From Nonomuraea zeae (GTDB taxonomy: Bacteria; Actinomycetota; Actinomycetes; Streptosporangiales; Streptosporangiaceae), in assembly GCF_005889725.1 (NCBI RefSeq), contig NZ_VCKX01000035.1, positions 1 through 64,000 on the forward strand: a DNA stretch of 64,000 nucleotides, in the 5' to 3' direction. Positions 1 to 10,746 of this stretch are shown here, piece by piece. The first letter of the stretch is position 1; the number at the start of each line of letters is the position of its first letter. The notes beneath the pieces were generated by a model. The model ran no database searches. It saw only the letters and a program-made list of their open reading frames with translations, and was not told where the DNA came from. Position numbers and translations under genes: made by a program.

Positions 1-18
1 CACCTGGCTCGCCACCCC

Positions 19-41
19 CTGACCCCCGGCAGCGGGGTCAG
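19..41. terminator. Hairpin terminator after the aminopeptidase
   Basis: CTGACCCC and GGGGTCAG pair perfectly (8 bp) around a 7-nt loop. The hairpin overlaps the stop codon of the minus-strand aminopeptidase gene. There is no clear U-run, which is common for actinomycete terminators. Confidence 0.55.
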
Positions 42-1255
42 ACCTGCCATTCGTCGTTCCTGAGCAGCTCGATCGCACCGCCGCCGGGCTCGATCCCGGT
101 GACCGTGACGTCGGGGCCGCCGACCATGAAGTCGACGTGCACGGCCGAGCTGTTGACCCCGGCCGCCTGCAGCCCGGCGGCGTCCAGCGCGCGCAGGTGC
201 GCGGGCACGCCGGGCGGCAGCCCCGCGCCCCAGGCCAGGTGGCAGGTGGCGTTCTCGTCCAGCAGCGTCTCCAGGTAGGTGAGGCCGGACTGCCCGACCG
301 GCGAGGAGCCGTCGACCAGCGCCAGCTCGCCGAGCCTGGCCGCGCCCGCGTCGGTCGCCTGGTGGGTGCGCACGACGTCAGCGCCCGTGCTCGCGCGCAC
401 CTCGGTCACCACGCCCCCGCTGAAGGTCAGCTCCAGGTCGCGGATGACGCTTCCGTTGAGCGCGAGCGGCCGCGTCGAGCGTACGGTGCCCTCGACCCTG
501 CGGCAGTCGGGCGTGGTGAACACCTCCTCGGTCGGGAGGTTGGCCTGGAACTCGTGCCCCTCGACGGATTCGAGCCGCGCCGCCGTCCAGTGCGCCCGCG
601 GCAGCAGGCCGATCGTCAGGTCGGTGCCGGGGCCCTGGAACCGTACGGCGTCGAGGCGCAGCCCGCTCAGCACCTTGGCGCGGTCGAGCAGCTCGCCGAT
701 CCGCTGCTCCCACGCGGCCCGCGGGTCGGGGCGGTCGAGGCGCAGGATGGGGCGCAGCTGCCGCCACAGCCGGGCCTCGTCCGGGTCCCCGAAGATCGCG
801 CGGGCCCACTCCGCGGTCGGGCACGGGACCATGACCCACCTGACCAGGTTGCCGAGCTGCGCGCGCTGCCTCGACGTGAGGTGCGGCATGCGGTCCAGCC
901 CGGCCCGCACCTGATCCAGCCCGGCGAGGAGGTCCGGTGCGGCGGCCCCGCGGAGGTTGACCACGATGCCGCAGTGGCGGATCACCTCCTCGTTGCGCGC
1001 GTCCAGCCAGGACGGGACCTCGCCCAGCGTCGCCGCGTCCGCGTGCTGGACCCGGGACCGCTTGGCGTAGGGGTCGAAGTACCAGATGTCGGCGTACCGG
1101 GCGCCGCGGGCGTACGCCGCCTCCGCGAGCGCCCTGGCCAGCGGGGCGTGCTCGATCTCGGCGTTGATCAGGACCCGGTCGTCGGCGAGCACGGGCACGG
1201 CGACGTCGAACACCACGTCGGCGTAGCCGGCCAGGTCAGCGGCGGGAATGGTCAC
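38..1255 (-). CDS. M29-family metallo-aminopeptidase
   Basis: Cytosolic aminopeptidase of the M29 (AmpS/AmpT, thermophilic aminopeptidase) family, which releases N-terminal residues using two divalent metals. The 405-aa length fits the family (about 410). The C-terminal metal-binding half is intact: a PTEEVFTTPD motif supplies a ligand Glu, followed by the Glu/His segment in TYLETLLDENATCHLAWG and the terminal HVDFMVG with His and Asp. I chose the GTG at 1255 because GAGGAG lies just upstream; an upstream TTG start at 1324 would add 23 low-complexity residues and overlap the next gene. It lies 46 bp downstream of the ArsR-type regulator on the same strand and is probably co-transcribed with it. 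Confidence 0.88.
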   Translation of the reverse strand: MTIPAADLAGYADVVFDVAVPVLADDRVLINAEIEHAPLARALAEAAYARGARYADIWYFDPYAKRSRVQHADAATLGEVPSWLDARNEEVIRHCGIVVNLRGAAAPDLLAGLDQVRAGLDRMPHLTSRQRAQLGNLVRWVMVPCPTAEWARAIFGDPDEARLWRQLRPILRLDRPDPRAAWEQRIGELLDRAKVLSGLRLDAVRFQGPGTDLTIGLLPRAHWTAARLESVEGHEFQANLPTEEVFTTPDCRRVEGTVRSTRPLALNGSVIRDLELTFSGGVVTEVRASTGADVVRTHQATDAGAARLGELALVDGSSPVGQSGLTYLETLLDENATCHLAWGAGLPPGVPAHLRALDAAGLQAAGVNSSAVHVDFMVGGPDVTVTGIEPGGGAIELLRNDEWQV

Positions 1256-1301
1256 GATTGTCTCCTCGGGGAGATGTCCAGACGAAGGTGGCGGGGGTGC
1301 G

Positions 1302-1826
1302 TCATCGCTCGTCGCGGAGCTCAAGGAGCAGCGCGGTCATGCTGACCTTGACGCGGTCGGCCGAGCGCGGCGGCCCCGCCTTGCCGTGCACCAGGGAGAC
1401 CGCCTGGTCGATCAGCCCCACGACCTCCTCCCACGTCTGCCTGTCCAGCCACACCTCGGCGTCCATCGACGTGCGCTGCGCCCCGGCCTGGGCGAGCCGC
1501 CGGGCCAGGTCGGCGCTCATCGCCTCGTGCAGGAGCAGGCGGCCGTCCGTGCGGTCCAGGCGGGCGGCGCTGGAGGGGTCGTACCGGTAGCACCGGCGGG
1601 GCCGCCCCTTACCGCCGCGCGGCGGCTGCTCGTCCACCTGCTCCAGATATCCCGCCTCGGCGAGCTGGCGCAGGTGGTAGCTGGCGGAGGCGTGCGCGAT
1701 GCCCAGCTCCTCCGCGACCTCGGCGGCCGACAGGGACGCGCCGGTGAGCAGGGACACGATCCGGATCCTGAGCGGGTTCGCCAGCGCGCGCAGCGGCACC
1801 AGCCCTTGGCGACTTTCCCAAGACAT
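1302..1826 (-). CDS. ArsR-type winged-helix transcriptional regulator
   Basis: Helix-turn-helix repressor of 174 aa. The N-terminal half (about residues 8-85) is an ArsR/HTH_20 winged helix: [14 protein letters not shown], then [22 protein letters not shown] as the recognition helix and a basic wing (GGKGRPRR). The C-terminal half is alpha-helical and probably mediates dimerisation or ligand sensing; no cysteine metal site is visible. The ATG at 1826 lies inside one copy of a TCCCAA/TTGGGA palindrome, with a second perfect copy just upstream, so autorepression is likely. The downstream M29 aminopeptidase is probably in the same transcript. The signal it senses cannot be read from the sequence. 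Confidence 0.85.
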   Translation of the reverse strand: MSWESRQGLVPLRALANPLRIRIVSLLTGASLSAAEVAEELGIAHASASYHLRQLAEAGYLEQVDEQPPRGGKGRPRRCYRYDPSSAARLDRTDGRLLLHEAMSADLARRLAQAGAQRTSMDAEVWLDRQTWEEVVGLIDQAVSLVHGKAGPPRSADRVKVSMTALLLELRDER

Positions 1827-1861
1827 GTTGGGATTATGACATTCCCAAGAGGTCTTGGGAA
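1816..1861. promoter_or_regulatory. Tandem palindromic operator of the ArsR-type regulator
   Basis: Two inverted repeats with the same half-site. Positions 1842-1861 form TTCCCAAGA-GG-TCTTGGGAA, a perfect 9-bp inverted repeat. Positions 1816-1833 hold TCCCAA, a 6-nt spacer, and TTGGGA, overlapping the regulator's start codon. This arrangement is typical of an autoregulatory operator for a dimeric winged-helix repressor. Binding is inferred, not shown. Confidence 0.7.
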
Positions 1862-1917
1862 AGGGTCAGCCCGCGTCGAAGGGGCGATCCGGTACGCGCG
1901 CATCACGGAGCGGGCGG

Positions 1918-2364
1918 TCAGAGCGCCAGCTCGCCCACGGTCTCGCCGAACAGCACCTCCCCCGTCCGCTTGAAGCCGAGCCGCAGGTAGAAGCCCTCGG
2001 GCCCGCCCTCGCCCGGCTCCCACAGGACGGTGACGCGCCGGTGGCCGCGCCGCCGCGCCTCCTCGCAGAGGGCGCGTACGGCGAAGCTGCCGTAGCCCTT
2101 GCCCTGCTCCGCCGCGGCCACGTTGAGCCGCCAGACGCCGCAGCGGAACGCCTCGATCTCGTGGCCCGGGTCGAAGTTCGCCATGACGAACGCGACCGCG
2201 CGATCGCCGTCGTAGACCAGGCGCGGCCAGGCGGTCTGGCGGGAGGCGTAGGCCTCGGCGAGTGAGGCCACCACCGGGGCGACGAAGGCCTCCTGCGCCA
2301 GGCTCACCTTGATCTCGACGGCGGCGGCCAGATTGTCGGGCGTGATCTCTTCGAGTCGTGGCAC
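1918..2364 (-). CDS. GNAT-family N-acetyltransferase
   Basis: Single-domain acetyl-CoA-dependent acetyltransferase of 148 aa. The acetyl-CoA pyrophosphate loop is [12 protein letters not shown] (motif A, Q-x-x-G-x-G/A), preceded by the beta-4 strand CGVWRLNVA. The C-terminal [13 protein letters not shown] matches GNAT motif B. The general layout resembles the spermidine/polyamine-type small GNATs (BltD/PaiA), but the substrate is not predictable. Start is GTG at 2364. It stands alone between the ArsR regulator and a GH2 remnant. Confidence 0.85.
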   Translation of the reverse strand: MPRLEEITPDNLAAAVEIKVSLAQEAFVAPVVASLAEAYASRQTAWPRLVYDGDRAVAFVMANFDPGHEIEAFRCGVWRLNVAAAEQGKGYGSFAVRALCEEARRRGHRRVTVLWEPGEGGPEGFYLRLGFKRTGEVLFGETVGELAL

Positions 2365-2415
2365 CGCACCAACCTAAAGGATCGGTCAGGCATCCTCCCT
2401 GGCCGCGCGGCGGGC

Positions 2416-2590
2416 GGCACGGCACCCAGGTGACCGCGCACGGGTGGCTGCGGTCGCGGGCGACGACCTCCGGCCATTCGCGGGTCAGCCGTTCGACGGT
2501 TCCGGGCGCGTGCTCGCAGGCGCTGGGCATCTCGCTCCACACGAGCAGGCCGAGCCGGTCGCACCAGGCCAGGAAGCGGGGTCGCGCCAG
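2416..2590 (-). pseudogene. Remnant of a GH2 beta-galactosidase-type glycosidase
   Basis: The minus strand encodes [19 protein letters not shown], then [17 protein letters not shown] and VTWVP. This matches the GH2 TIM-barrel segment in which family members read [23 protein letters not shown] followed by VERDRSHPCxVxWVPxNESWG. About 55 codons remain. The catalytic NESWG part is missing because the frame runs into unrelated sequence after the VP, and upstream there is no start codon or sugar-binding domain. It is therefore a decayed fragment, lying next to live xylan-degradation genes. I identified it by motif reading only. Confidence 0.65.
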
Positions 2591-2698
2591 GAAGACGAAA
2601 GGCGATGCTTTTCGGCGCCTCCCGGCCGTGACCAGGGCGCCGTCCTTCGCTAGATTTGTCTATAAAATGGATTAATTCATCGGATTTGAGGATCCAGC

Positions 2699-4876
<2,178 letters not shown>

Positions 4877-4882
4877 ACGAGC

Positions 4883-4910
4883 CCGGTCCGGCCTGACCCG
4901 GCCGGACCGG
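4883..4910. terminator. Bidirectional hairpin terminator
   Basis: CCGGTCCGGCC and GGCCGGACCGG form a perfect 11-bp stem around a 6-nt loop. It sits between the convergent GH67 gene (+) and the end of the sugar-uptake operon (-), so it can serve both. Confidence 0.75.
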
Positions 4911-4915
4911 CCGCC

Positions 4916-5644
4916 TCACTGAGGTGCGGTGAACCGCTCCTGCACCTCGGTGGTCATCCGGCGGCTGTTCCACAGGAGCACCGACGCGGCCACCGAGGCC
5001 AGCAGGACGGGCACGACCTCCGATGCGACCAGCGTGAGGCCGCCCGCCACGATCAGCAGGCACGCGTTGGCCAGGGTGGCGGCGGGGAACCGGCCCAGCG
5101 AGTACGCGGCCAGCCGGGCCACGTCCACCGCCCTGAACGCGAACAGCGAAGTGATCACCAGCGCATTGGCGACCCAGAGCGTGGCCGCCACGGCGACGAC
5201 GACGAGCAGCACCGCCCACCAGCCGGGCACCCCGGCGGCGGAGAAGTTGCCGAGGGTCATCCCGACGATCGTCAGCCACACCAGCCACGGCGTCCATGCC
5301 TTCAGCGCACCGGCGGCGTTGAGCCGGTAGCCGCGCCAGAACGCCGACGCCGGGCGAAGGTCCGTGAGCTCGGCGCGGCGGTGGCGCAGCGCGTACAGGG
5401 CGGCGGAGAGCGCGGGGCCGAGCGGCAGCAGGCAGAGCGCGGCCAGCGGCACGTTGCTGGCGTCCCGGTCGAGCAGGACCAGGCCGGCCAGCCCGGGCGC
5501 GGCGGTGAGCAGGACCAGGAGCTCGACGATCAGCAGCGTGTAGATCAGCGCGGCGGCCCGGGAAAGCGGCCCCGTGCCGAAGCGCCGCCCAATGCCCGTG
5601 CCCGCGCTCGCGCCCGCGCTCGTGTCCGTGCCCACCTCGCTCAT
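4916..5644 (-). CDS. DUF624 (YesL-type) membrane protein
   Basis: Integral membrane protein of 242 aa with about five hydrophobic segments. After a low-complexity Ala/Gly/Thr N-terminus the first segment is AALIYTLLIVELLVLLTAAPGL. The pattern of a GPALSAALYALR loop, then a W-rich FWRGYR segment, fits the DUF624/YesL family, which is almost always encoded with carbohydrate ABC transporters of the LplBC/YtcP type. Its exact role is unknown; a helper in oligosaccharide uptake is inferred. The start overlaps the GH39 stop by ATGA, indicating translational coupling. It is the last gene of the operon. Confidence 0.8.
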   Translation of the reverse strand: MSEVGTDTSAGASAGTGIGRRFGTGPLSRAAALIYTLLIVELLVLLTAAPGLAGLVLLDRDASNVPLAALCLLPLGPALSAALYALRHRRAELTDLRPASAFWRGYRLNAAGALKAWTPWLVWLTIVGMTLGNFSAAGVPGWWAVLLVVVAVAATLWVANALVITSLFAFRAVDVARLAAYSLGRFPAATLANACLLIVAGGLTLVASEVVPVLLASVAASVLLWNSRRMTTEVQERFTAPQ

Positions 5645-7158
5645 GCGATGCCCTCTCCCAGGCCGAGTATCCGGCTGTCGTCCCACCAGGGCGGGGTCTC
5701 GTCCACCACCGCCGTCAGCTCGACCAGGGTGACCTCGTGGCGTCCGAGCGTGAGGTCGAGCTCCACAAACCCGCCCGTCATGGGGAGGTTGCGGTGGCTG
5801 CGGACTGGTTCCGCCGCTTCCCGGAGGATATCCAGCTGCCGGGGATGGGGAGACCGGGGACGGCCCATTTCGCACCAGGCCGTCCAGGCGTTGCCCTGCT
5901 CCTCGCTCACCGACGAGCGCAGCATGAACGCCGAGACCGCGTCGCCCATGGGGACGGACAGGCGCACGGTGTGCCCGTCCACGGGCGGGCCGCCGGTGAC
6001 GTCCACGGGCGCCCAGGCCAGCACCGTGACCCGGCCCGTCGCGTCCCTGGTGACGAGGTGGTCGGCGCCGCGGGTCAGGAGCTGGTCGCCCATCCTGGCC
6101 ATGAACGCGTACAGGTGGTAGGTCGGCTTCTTGACCTGCCGGTGGGTCAGCAGCCCGAACCCGCCGTGGAACAGCGCCGTCGGGATCCCGACCTCCTCGA
6201 ACATGTCGCTGAAGGTCCAGTAGGAGAAGGAGTCCGCCAGCTCTCCCCCGGCCGCCAGCACCGGAGCGAGATAGGCGGCGTTGAAGGCCGTGTCGTGGAT
6301 GGGGTTGTCGGGCCGGTAGGAGGAGTTGAACTCCGTGATGTGCACCGGCAGGCCCGCCAGCGGGCCCCCGGCGAGCTGGCGGCGCGGCAGGCCGAACTGC
6401 TCCAGCAGCTCCGAGGCGGGCCGCAGCGTCTGATGCACGCCGAACGGGACGTGCTGGGCCGGGCCCGAGGTGTAGGCGTGGCGGCTGACGAAGTCGACGG
6501 GCACCGAGCGCTCGGTCACGAAGTCGGCGAAGCGGGTCATCCACTCGTCCGAGCCGGGCGAGATGGCCGGGCCGCCGACCTGGAGCGAGGCGTCCACGTC
6601 CTTGATGGCGTGGGCGGTGACCTCGTACAGCCGGTGGTAGGCGGCCTCGTCCGCGTCCTGCCAGAAGTCCTTGAGGTTCGGCTCGTTCCACACCTCGATC
6701 GGCCAGGTGCGCACCTCGTCCAGGCCGTAGCGGCCGATCAGGTGCGTCACGGTGGCCTTGACCAGGTCGGCCCACTCCCGGTGGGAGCTGGGCGGGGTGA
6801 CGTTGCCGCGCCACCAGAAGACGGTCTGGTCGCCCGAGGCCAGGCCGGAGGGCATGAAGCCGAGCTCGACGAAGGGCTTGATCCCGAGCTCCAGGTAGGC
6901 GTCCACGACCTGGTCCACGTACGTGAAGGAGTGCCGCACGTGCCGCGCGCCCGCGTGCTCGTACGGCTGGTGCACGCCCATGCCGTCGCTCAGCAGCCCG
7001 TGCCCGCGGATGTGGCGGAAGCCGATCTCCCGCTGGACGAGCGCCAGCGAGTCCTGGTAGTCGCGCCGCAGCGCGAGCTCGAAGCGTCCCGTGCCGACGC
7101 AGAAGCGCCAGGCGTCGGACAGCCGTCCCGAGGGATGGCCGGGAACGAGGTTGCGCAT
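5641..7158 (-). CDS. xynB: GH39 beta-xylosidase
   Basis: Hydrolyses xylo-oligosaccharides to xylose with retention of configuration. The 505-aa length is that of bacterial GH39 xylosidases. The catalytic acid/base is Glu159 in EVWNEPN and the nucleophile is Glu276 in HITEFNSSYRP, at the spacing expected for the family. C-terminal beta-sandwich follows the barrel. No signal peptide, so cytosolic. It lies between the solute-binding lipoprotein (55-bp gap) and the DUF624 gene (4-bp overlap), consistent with degradation of sugars brought in by the same operon. The ATG at 7158 is preceded by AGGA. Confidence 0.93.
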   Translation of the reverse strand: MRNLVPGHPSGRLSDAWRFCVGTGRFELALRRDYQDSLALVQREIGFRHIRGHGLLSDGMGVHQPYEHAGARHVRHSFTYVDQVVDAYLELGIKPFVELGFMPSGLASGDQTVFWWRGNVTPPSSHREWADLVKATVTHLIGRYGLDEVRTWPIEVWNEPNLKDFWQDADEAAYHRLYEVTAHAIKDVDASLQVGGPAISPGSDEWMTRFADFVTERSVPVDFVSRHAYTSGPAQHVPFGVHQTLRPASELLEQFGLPRRQLAGGPLAGLPVHITEFNSSYRPDNPIHDTAFNAAYLAPVLAAGGELADSFSYWTFSDMFEEVGIPTALFHGGFGLLTHRQVKKPTYHLYAFMARMGDQLLTRGADHLVTRDATGRVTVLAWAPVDVTGGPPVDGHTVRLSVPMGDAVSAFMLRSSVSEEQGNAWTAWCEMGRPRSPHPRQLDILREAAEPVRSHRNLPMTGGFVELDLTLGRHEVTLVELTAVVDETPPWWDDSRILGLGEGIA

Positions 7159-7213
7159 GGTCGTCCTATGGTCGGGGCCGCCCCCGGAGCGGGAGCGGCC
7201 CGAAGAGGTCAGG

Positions 7214-8851
7214 TCAGCCGTGGTCCTTCTTGAACCGCTCGTAGGCGGTGGTGACCAGGTTCAGGTAGGAGGCCATGTTCTTGCCCTCCAGCTCCTTGAC
7301 GTAGGCGTCCCACTCGCTGAGGTCGCGCTCGCCGAGGATGAACTTGAGGGTGTTCTGGGTGACGTGGTCCTTCAGCGGCGTCTCCCACAGGCTGGCCTGC
7401 TCGCGCTCATCGTCCTTGAAGGGGTGCGGCGGGTCGACCGGCCAGGGCTTCCTGGCGTTCATGACCTCCTGGAAGGCCAGCTCCTCCTCGGAGAAGGTGG
7501 AGTTCAGCAACTTGGTGGTGCCTCCGTAGGCGAAGACGCCGTTGGAGAAGCCGAAGTCCTTCTGCAGGTGCTTGGGCGCGTTGGGGTTGAGCCCGACGAA
7601 GTCCACGTCATCGGCGATCTTGTAGTTGCCGGACGCGTCCTTGGTGAACGTGGTGCCCTCGACGCCCCACTTGGCGAACTCCTCGCCCTGGTCGGAGTAC
7701 CAGAGCCAGTCCAGGAACTGCATCATGGCGACGAAGTTCTTGTTCTCCAGGGCCTTCTTGGAGATCATGACGCCGTTCTCCAGGCGCGTACCGATCTTGT
7801 AGTCACCGACCGGGCCCATGGGCACCGGGATCTTGACGATCTTGGCGTCCGGGTTGTTCTCGGTCAGCGCCGCCCGGTAGTCGTTGATCAGCGACTGCGC
7901 GTTGGAGCTGATCACGAAGGACTTGCCGGAGGTGAACTTGGCCTTGGCGGCGTCGTCCTGCTGGGTGAAGCTCTCGGGGTCGAGCAGCTTCTCCTTCACC
8001 AGCTTGTTGAGGTACTCGATCATCTGCTTGTACTGGGGCATCGCGCCGGTGTAGGCGAACTTGCCGGCCGCGACGTCCCAGGTCGCGTGCTGGTAGTCCC
8101 ACCCACCCCTGGTGCCGTACGCCTGGGCGACGAGCTTGAGCAGGTTGCCGCCCGGCGTGGGGACGCCCCAGCGGTCGGTCATCGGGTACTGGTCGGGGTA
8201 CTCGGCCTTCATCGCCTTGAGCACGGTGTAGAGGTCGTCCCAGGTCTTGGGGACCTCCAGCTTGAGCTTCTCCAGGATGTCGGTCCTGATGGCCAGCGAG
8301 TAGTCGACCCAGATGTCCTCGTGGAGACCGGGCAGCAGGTAGAACCGGCCGTCCGACTGGCGCAACGTGTCCAGCTCGGGCTCGAGCTTCCACTTGGCGA
8401 CCTTGTCCTTGAAGTTCGGCATCAGGTCGACGTAGTCGCTGACCGGCAGGACCGCGCCCGAGGCGACGAAGGCCTCCTCCTGCGGGTGGTACGTCTTCGG
8501 GATGATGAGCGGGGCCTGCCCCGCGCCCACCAGCAGGCCGCGCTTCTTCTCGTAGTCGCTGAGCGGCACGGTCACGGCCTTCAGCGTCACGTTCGTACGC
8601 TTGGTCAGCTCCTGCCAGAACAGCCAGTCGTTCTTGTGCGGGTAGAACGGGTGGTTGTTGTAGAGCACGTCGAACGAGAGCGGCTCGGTGGCCTTGAACT
8701 GCTGGTTGACGCCGTAGCTCGCCATCGCGCCCGCCTTGTTCGCGGACACGTCGGCGGTCTTCTTCGGCGTCTCGTCCTCGCCGCAACCGGCGAGGACGAG
8801 CGTGAGCGCGCCCAGGCCGAGGATCGCCTGACGTCGTGAGAATTCGCGCAT
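7214..8851 (-). CDS. Sugar ABC transporter solute-binding lipoprotein (LplA/YtcQ type)
   Basis: Extracytoplasmic substrate receptor, 545 aa. The N-terminus MREFSRRQAILGLGALTLVL ends in the lipobox LAGC, with the lipidated Cys at residue 22; the twin-arginine-like RRQ could mean Tat export. The rest is the large type of family 1 binding protein found with LplB/LplC permeases, which bind oligosaccharides. With GH67, GH39 and GH3 genes around it, aldouronate or xylo-oligosaccharide binding is the best inference. It follows the LplC-type permease by 36 bp. Confidence 0.9.
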   Translation of the reverse strand: MREFSRRQAILGLGALTLVLAGCGEDETPKKTADVSANKAGAMASYGVNQQFKATEPLSFDVLYNNHPFYPHKNDWLFWQELTKRTNVTLKAVTVPLSDYEKKRGLLVGAGQAPLIIPKTYHPQEEAFVASGAVLPVSDYVDLMPNFKDKVAKWKLEPELDTLRQSDGRFYLLPGLHEDIWVDYSLAIRTDILEKLKLEVPKTWDDLYTVLKAMKAEYPDQYPMTDRWGVPTPGGNLLKLVAQAYGTRGGWDYQHATWDVAAGKFAYTGAMPQYKQMIEYLNKLVKEKLLDPESFTQQDDAAKAKFTSGKSFVISSNAQSLINDYRAALTENNPDAKIVKIPVPMGPVGDYKIGTRLENGVMISKKALENKNFVAMMQFLDWLWYSDQGEEFAKWGVEGTTFTKDASGNYKIADDVDFVGLNPNAPKHLQKDFGFSNGVFAYGGTTKLLNSTFSEEELAFQEVMNARKPWPVDPPHPFKDDEREQASLWETPLKDHVTQNTLKFILGERDLSEWDAYVKELEGKNMASYLNLVTTAYERFKKDHG

Positions 8852-8887
8852 GGGGGATTTCCTTAGGTGAAGGGGCTGACGGGAGGA

Positions 8888-9766
8888 CTAACCCTTGACC
8901 GCGCCGATCATGACTCCAGAGACGAAGTACCTCTGGACGAAGGGGTAGACCGCGAGGATGGGGAGGACGGTGAGCATGATCGTCACCGACTGGATGTTGG
9001 CGGCGGCTTGTGTCACCTCGGACGTCACCGCGCCCGCGGACTCCGCGCCGGTGGCACCCGCGATGAGGTTGCGCAGGTAGATGGTCACCGGGAACAGCTC
9101 GGCCTCGGTCAGGTAGAGGAAGGCCGTGAACCACGAGTTCCAGAACGAGACCGCGTAGAAGAGCACCATCGTGGCGATGACCGCCTTCGACAGCGGCAGC
9201 ACGATCTTCCACAGGATGCCGTAGGTGCTCAGGCCGTCGATGGCGGCGGCCTCCTCCAATTCCTGCGGCAGGCCCTCGAAGAACGCCTTCATGACCAGGA
9301 GGTTGAACACGCTGATGGCGTTGGGCAGGACGATGGCCCAGATGGAGTTCGTCAACCCGAGGCTGTTGACCAGCACGTACTGGGGGATGAGGCCGCCGGA
9401 GAAGATCATGGTGAAGACGGCGATCCAGACCAGGACCGTGCGGCCTTTGAGGTGCTTCTTGGACAGCACGTACGCGTAGCAGGTCGTCAGCACCATGGCG
9501 ATGGCCGTGGCGACGACGGTGTAGATCACGGTGTTGCCGTAGTTCGTCCAGAACATCGGGTCCGAGACCACGATCCGGTAGGTCGTGAGGTTGAACCCGC
9601 GCGGGATGAGGTTGACCTCGCCCGCGACGATGTAGCGCTCCTGGCTGAACGAGCGGGCGACGATGTTGATGAAGGGGTACAACGTCACGATCACGACACC
9701 GGTCAGGATGACCGCGTTGACCCCTTGGAACACGCGGTAGCCACGGCTCTTGGCGATCGTTACCAC
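8888..9766 (-). CDS. Carbohydrate ABC transporter permease (LplC/YtcP type)
   Basis: Inner-membrane permease of 292 aa with six predicted membrane helices. The cytoplasmic EAA loop, which docks the ATPase, reads ELEEAAAIDGLSTYGILWKIVLPLSKA. The C-terminus YFVSGVMIGAVKG is the signature of the YtcP/LplC group. The GTG at 9766 overlaps the stop of the partner permease by 7 bp. It pairs with the LplB-type permease to form the channel; no ATPase gene is present, so a shared ATPase (MsmK/MalK type) encoded elsewhere is presumed. Confidence 0.9.
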   Translation of the reverse strand: MVTIAKSRGYRVFQGVNAVILTGVVIVTLYPFINIVARSFSQERYIVAGEVNLIPRGFNLTTYRIVVSDPMFWTNYGNTVIYTVVATAIAMVLTTCYAYVLSKKHLKGRTVLVWIAVFTMIFSGGLIPQYVLVNSLGLTNSIWAIVLPNAISVFNLLVMKAFFEGLPQELEEAAAIDGLSTYGILWKIVLPLSKAVIATMVLFYAVSFWNSWFTAFLYLTEAELFPVTIYLRNLIAGATGAESAGAVTSEVTQAAANIQSVTIMLTVLPILAVYPFVQRYFVSGVMIGAVKG

Positions 9767-10746
9767 AGGCTCGCCCCTACTGTGCGGCGGGAGATCACGT
9801 TGGCCGAGGTGATGAGCACCACCCCGATCAGGGCCTCGAACAGGCCGATGGCGGCGGCGTAGCTCATGTTGCTGGACTCGACGCCCATCCGGTACAGGTA
9901 CGTGGAGATCACGTCCGCGGTCGGATACGTCAGCGGGTTGTACAGCAGCAGGACCTTCTCGAAGCCGACGGCCATGAACGTGCCGATGTTGAGCACGAGC
10001 AGCGTGATCGCGGTCGGCCGGATGCCCGGCAGCGTGACGTGCCAGATCTGCTTCCAGCGGCCGGCGCCGTCCATCCTGGCCGCCTCGTAGAGCTGCTCGT
10101 TGATGGTCGTCAGCGCGGCCAGGTAGAGGATGGTGCCCCAGCCGACGGTCTGCCAGACCTCCGACGAGACGAAGATCGTGCGGAACCAGTCGGGCTTCTG
10201 CATGAACACGGTGGGCTCGCCGCCGAACGCCTTCACCATCTGGTTGATCGGCCCGTCGATGGAGAGCATCTGCATGACGATGGCGGCCACGATGACCATC
10301 GACAGGAAGTGCGGCAGGTAGGACACCGACTGCAGGAACCGCTTGAGCTTCGTGCTGCGCACCTCGTTGAGCAGCAGCGCCAGCACGATCGGCAGCGGGA
10401 AGCAGAACAGCAGGGTCAGCGCCCCGAGGACGAGCGTGTTGGTGAACACGTTCCAGAACGTCGGGTCGTTCAGGAACATCTTCACGTAGCGCAGGCCCAC
10501 CCATTCCTCGCCGAAGAGGTTGCCGCCCGGCTCGAACTTCCTGAACGCGATGACGTTGCCGATCATCGGCCCGTACCTGAAGATCAGGAAGAACAGCAGC
10601 GGCAGGATCGCCAGCGAGTAGAGCTGCCAGTCGCGGCGCAGCGCGGCCCGCCAGCCGGTGCGGGGCCGGGCACGGTGGGCGGCCCGGCTCGCCTGTTGCG
10701 GGCCGCGGGTGCCCGATGACGGGTCCAGCGTCTGGGATGTGCTCAT
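9760..10746 (-). CDS. Carbohydrate ABC transporter permease (LplB type)
   Basis: Inner-membrane permease, 328 aa. A basic N-terminal stretch precedes LYSLAILPLLFFLIFRYGPM, typical of LplB. The EAA loop is INEQLYEAARMDGAGRWKQIWHVTLPGI. It partners with the downstream permease and lipoprotein for oligosaccharide uptake. The ATG overlaps the GH3 stop by ATGA, so it is translationally coupled to the glycosidase gene. Confidence 0.92.
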   Translation of the reverse strand: MSTSQTLDPSSGTRGPQQASRAAHRARPRTGWRAALRRDWQLYSLAILPLLFFLIFRYGPMIGNVIAFRKFEPGGNLFGEEWVGLRYVKMFLNDPTFWNVFTNTLVLGALTLLFCFPLPIVLALLLNEVRSTKLKRFLQSVSYLPHFLSMVIVAAIVMQMLSIDGPINQMVKAFGGEPTVFMQKPDWFRTIFVSSEVWQTVGWGTILYLAALTTINEQLYEAARMDGAGRWKQIWHVTLPGIRPTAITLLVLNIGTFMAVGFEKVLLLYNPLTYPTADVISTYLYRMGVESSNMSYAAAIGLFEALIGVVLITSANVISRRTVGASLW

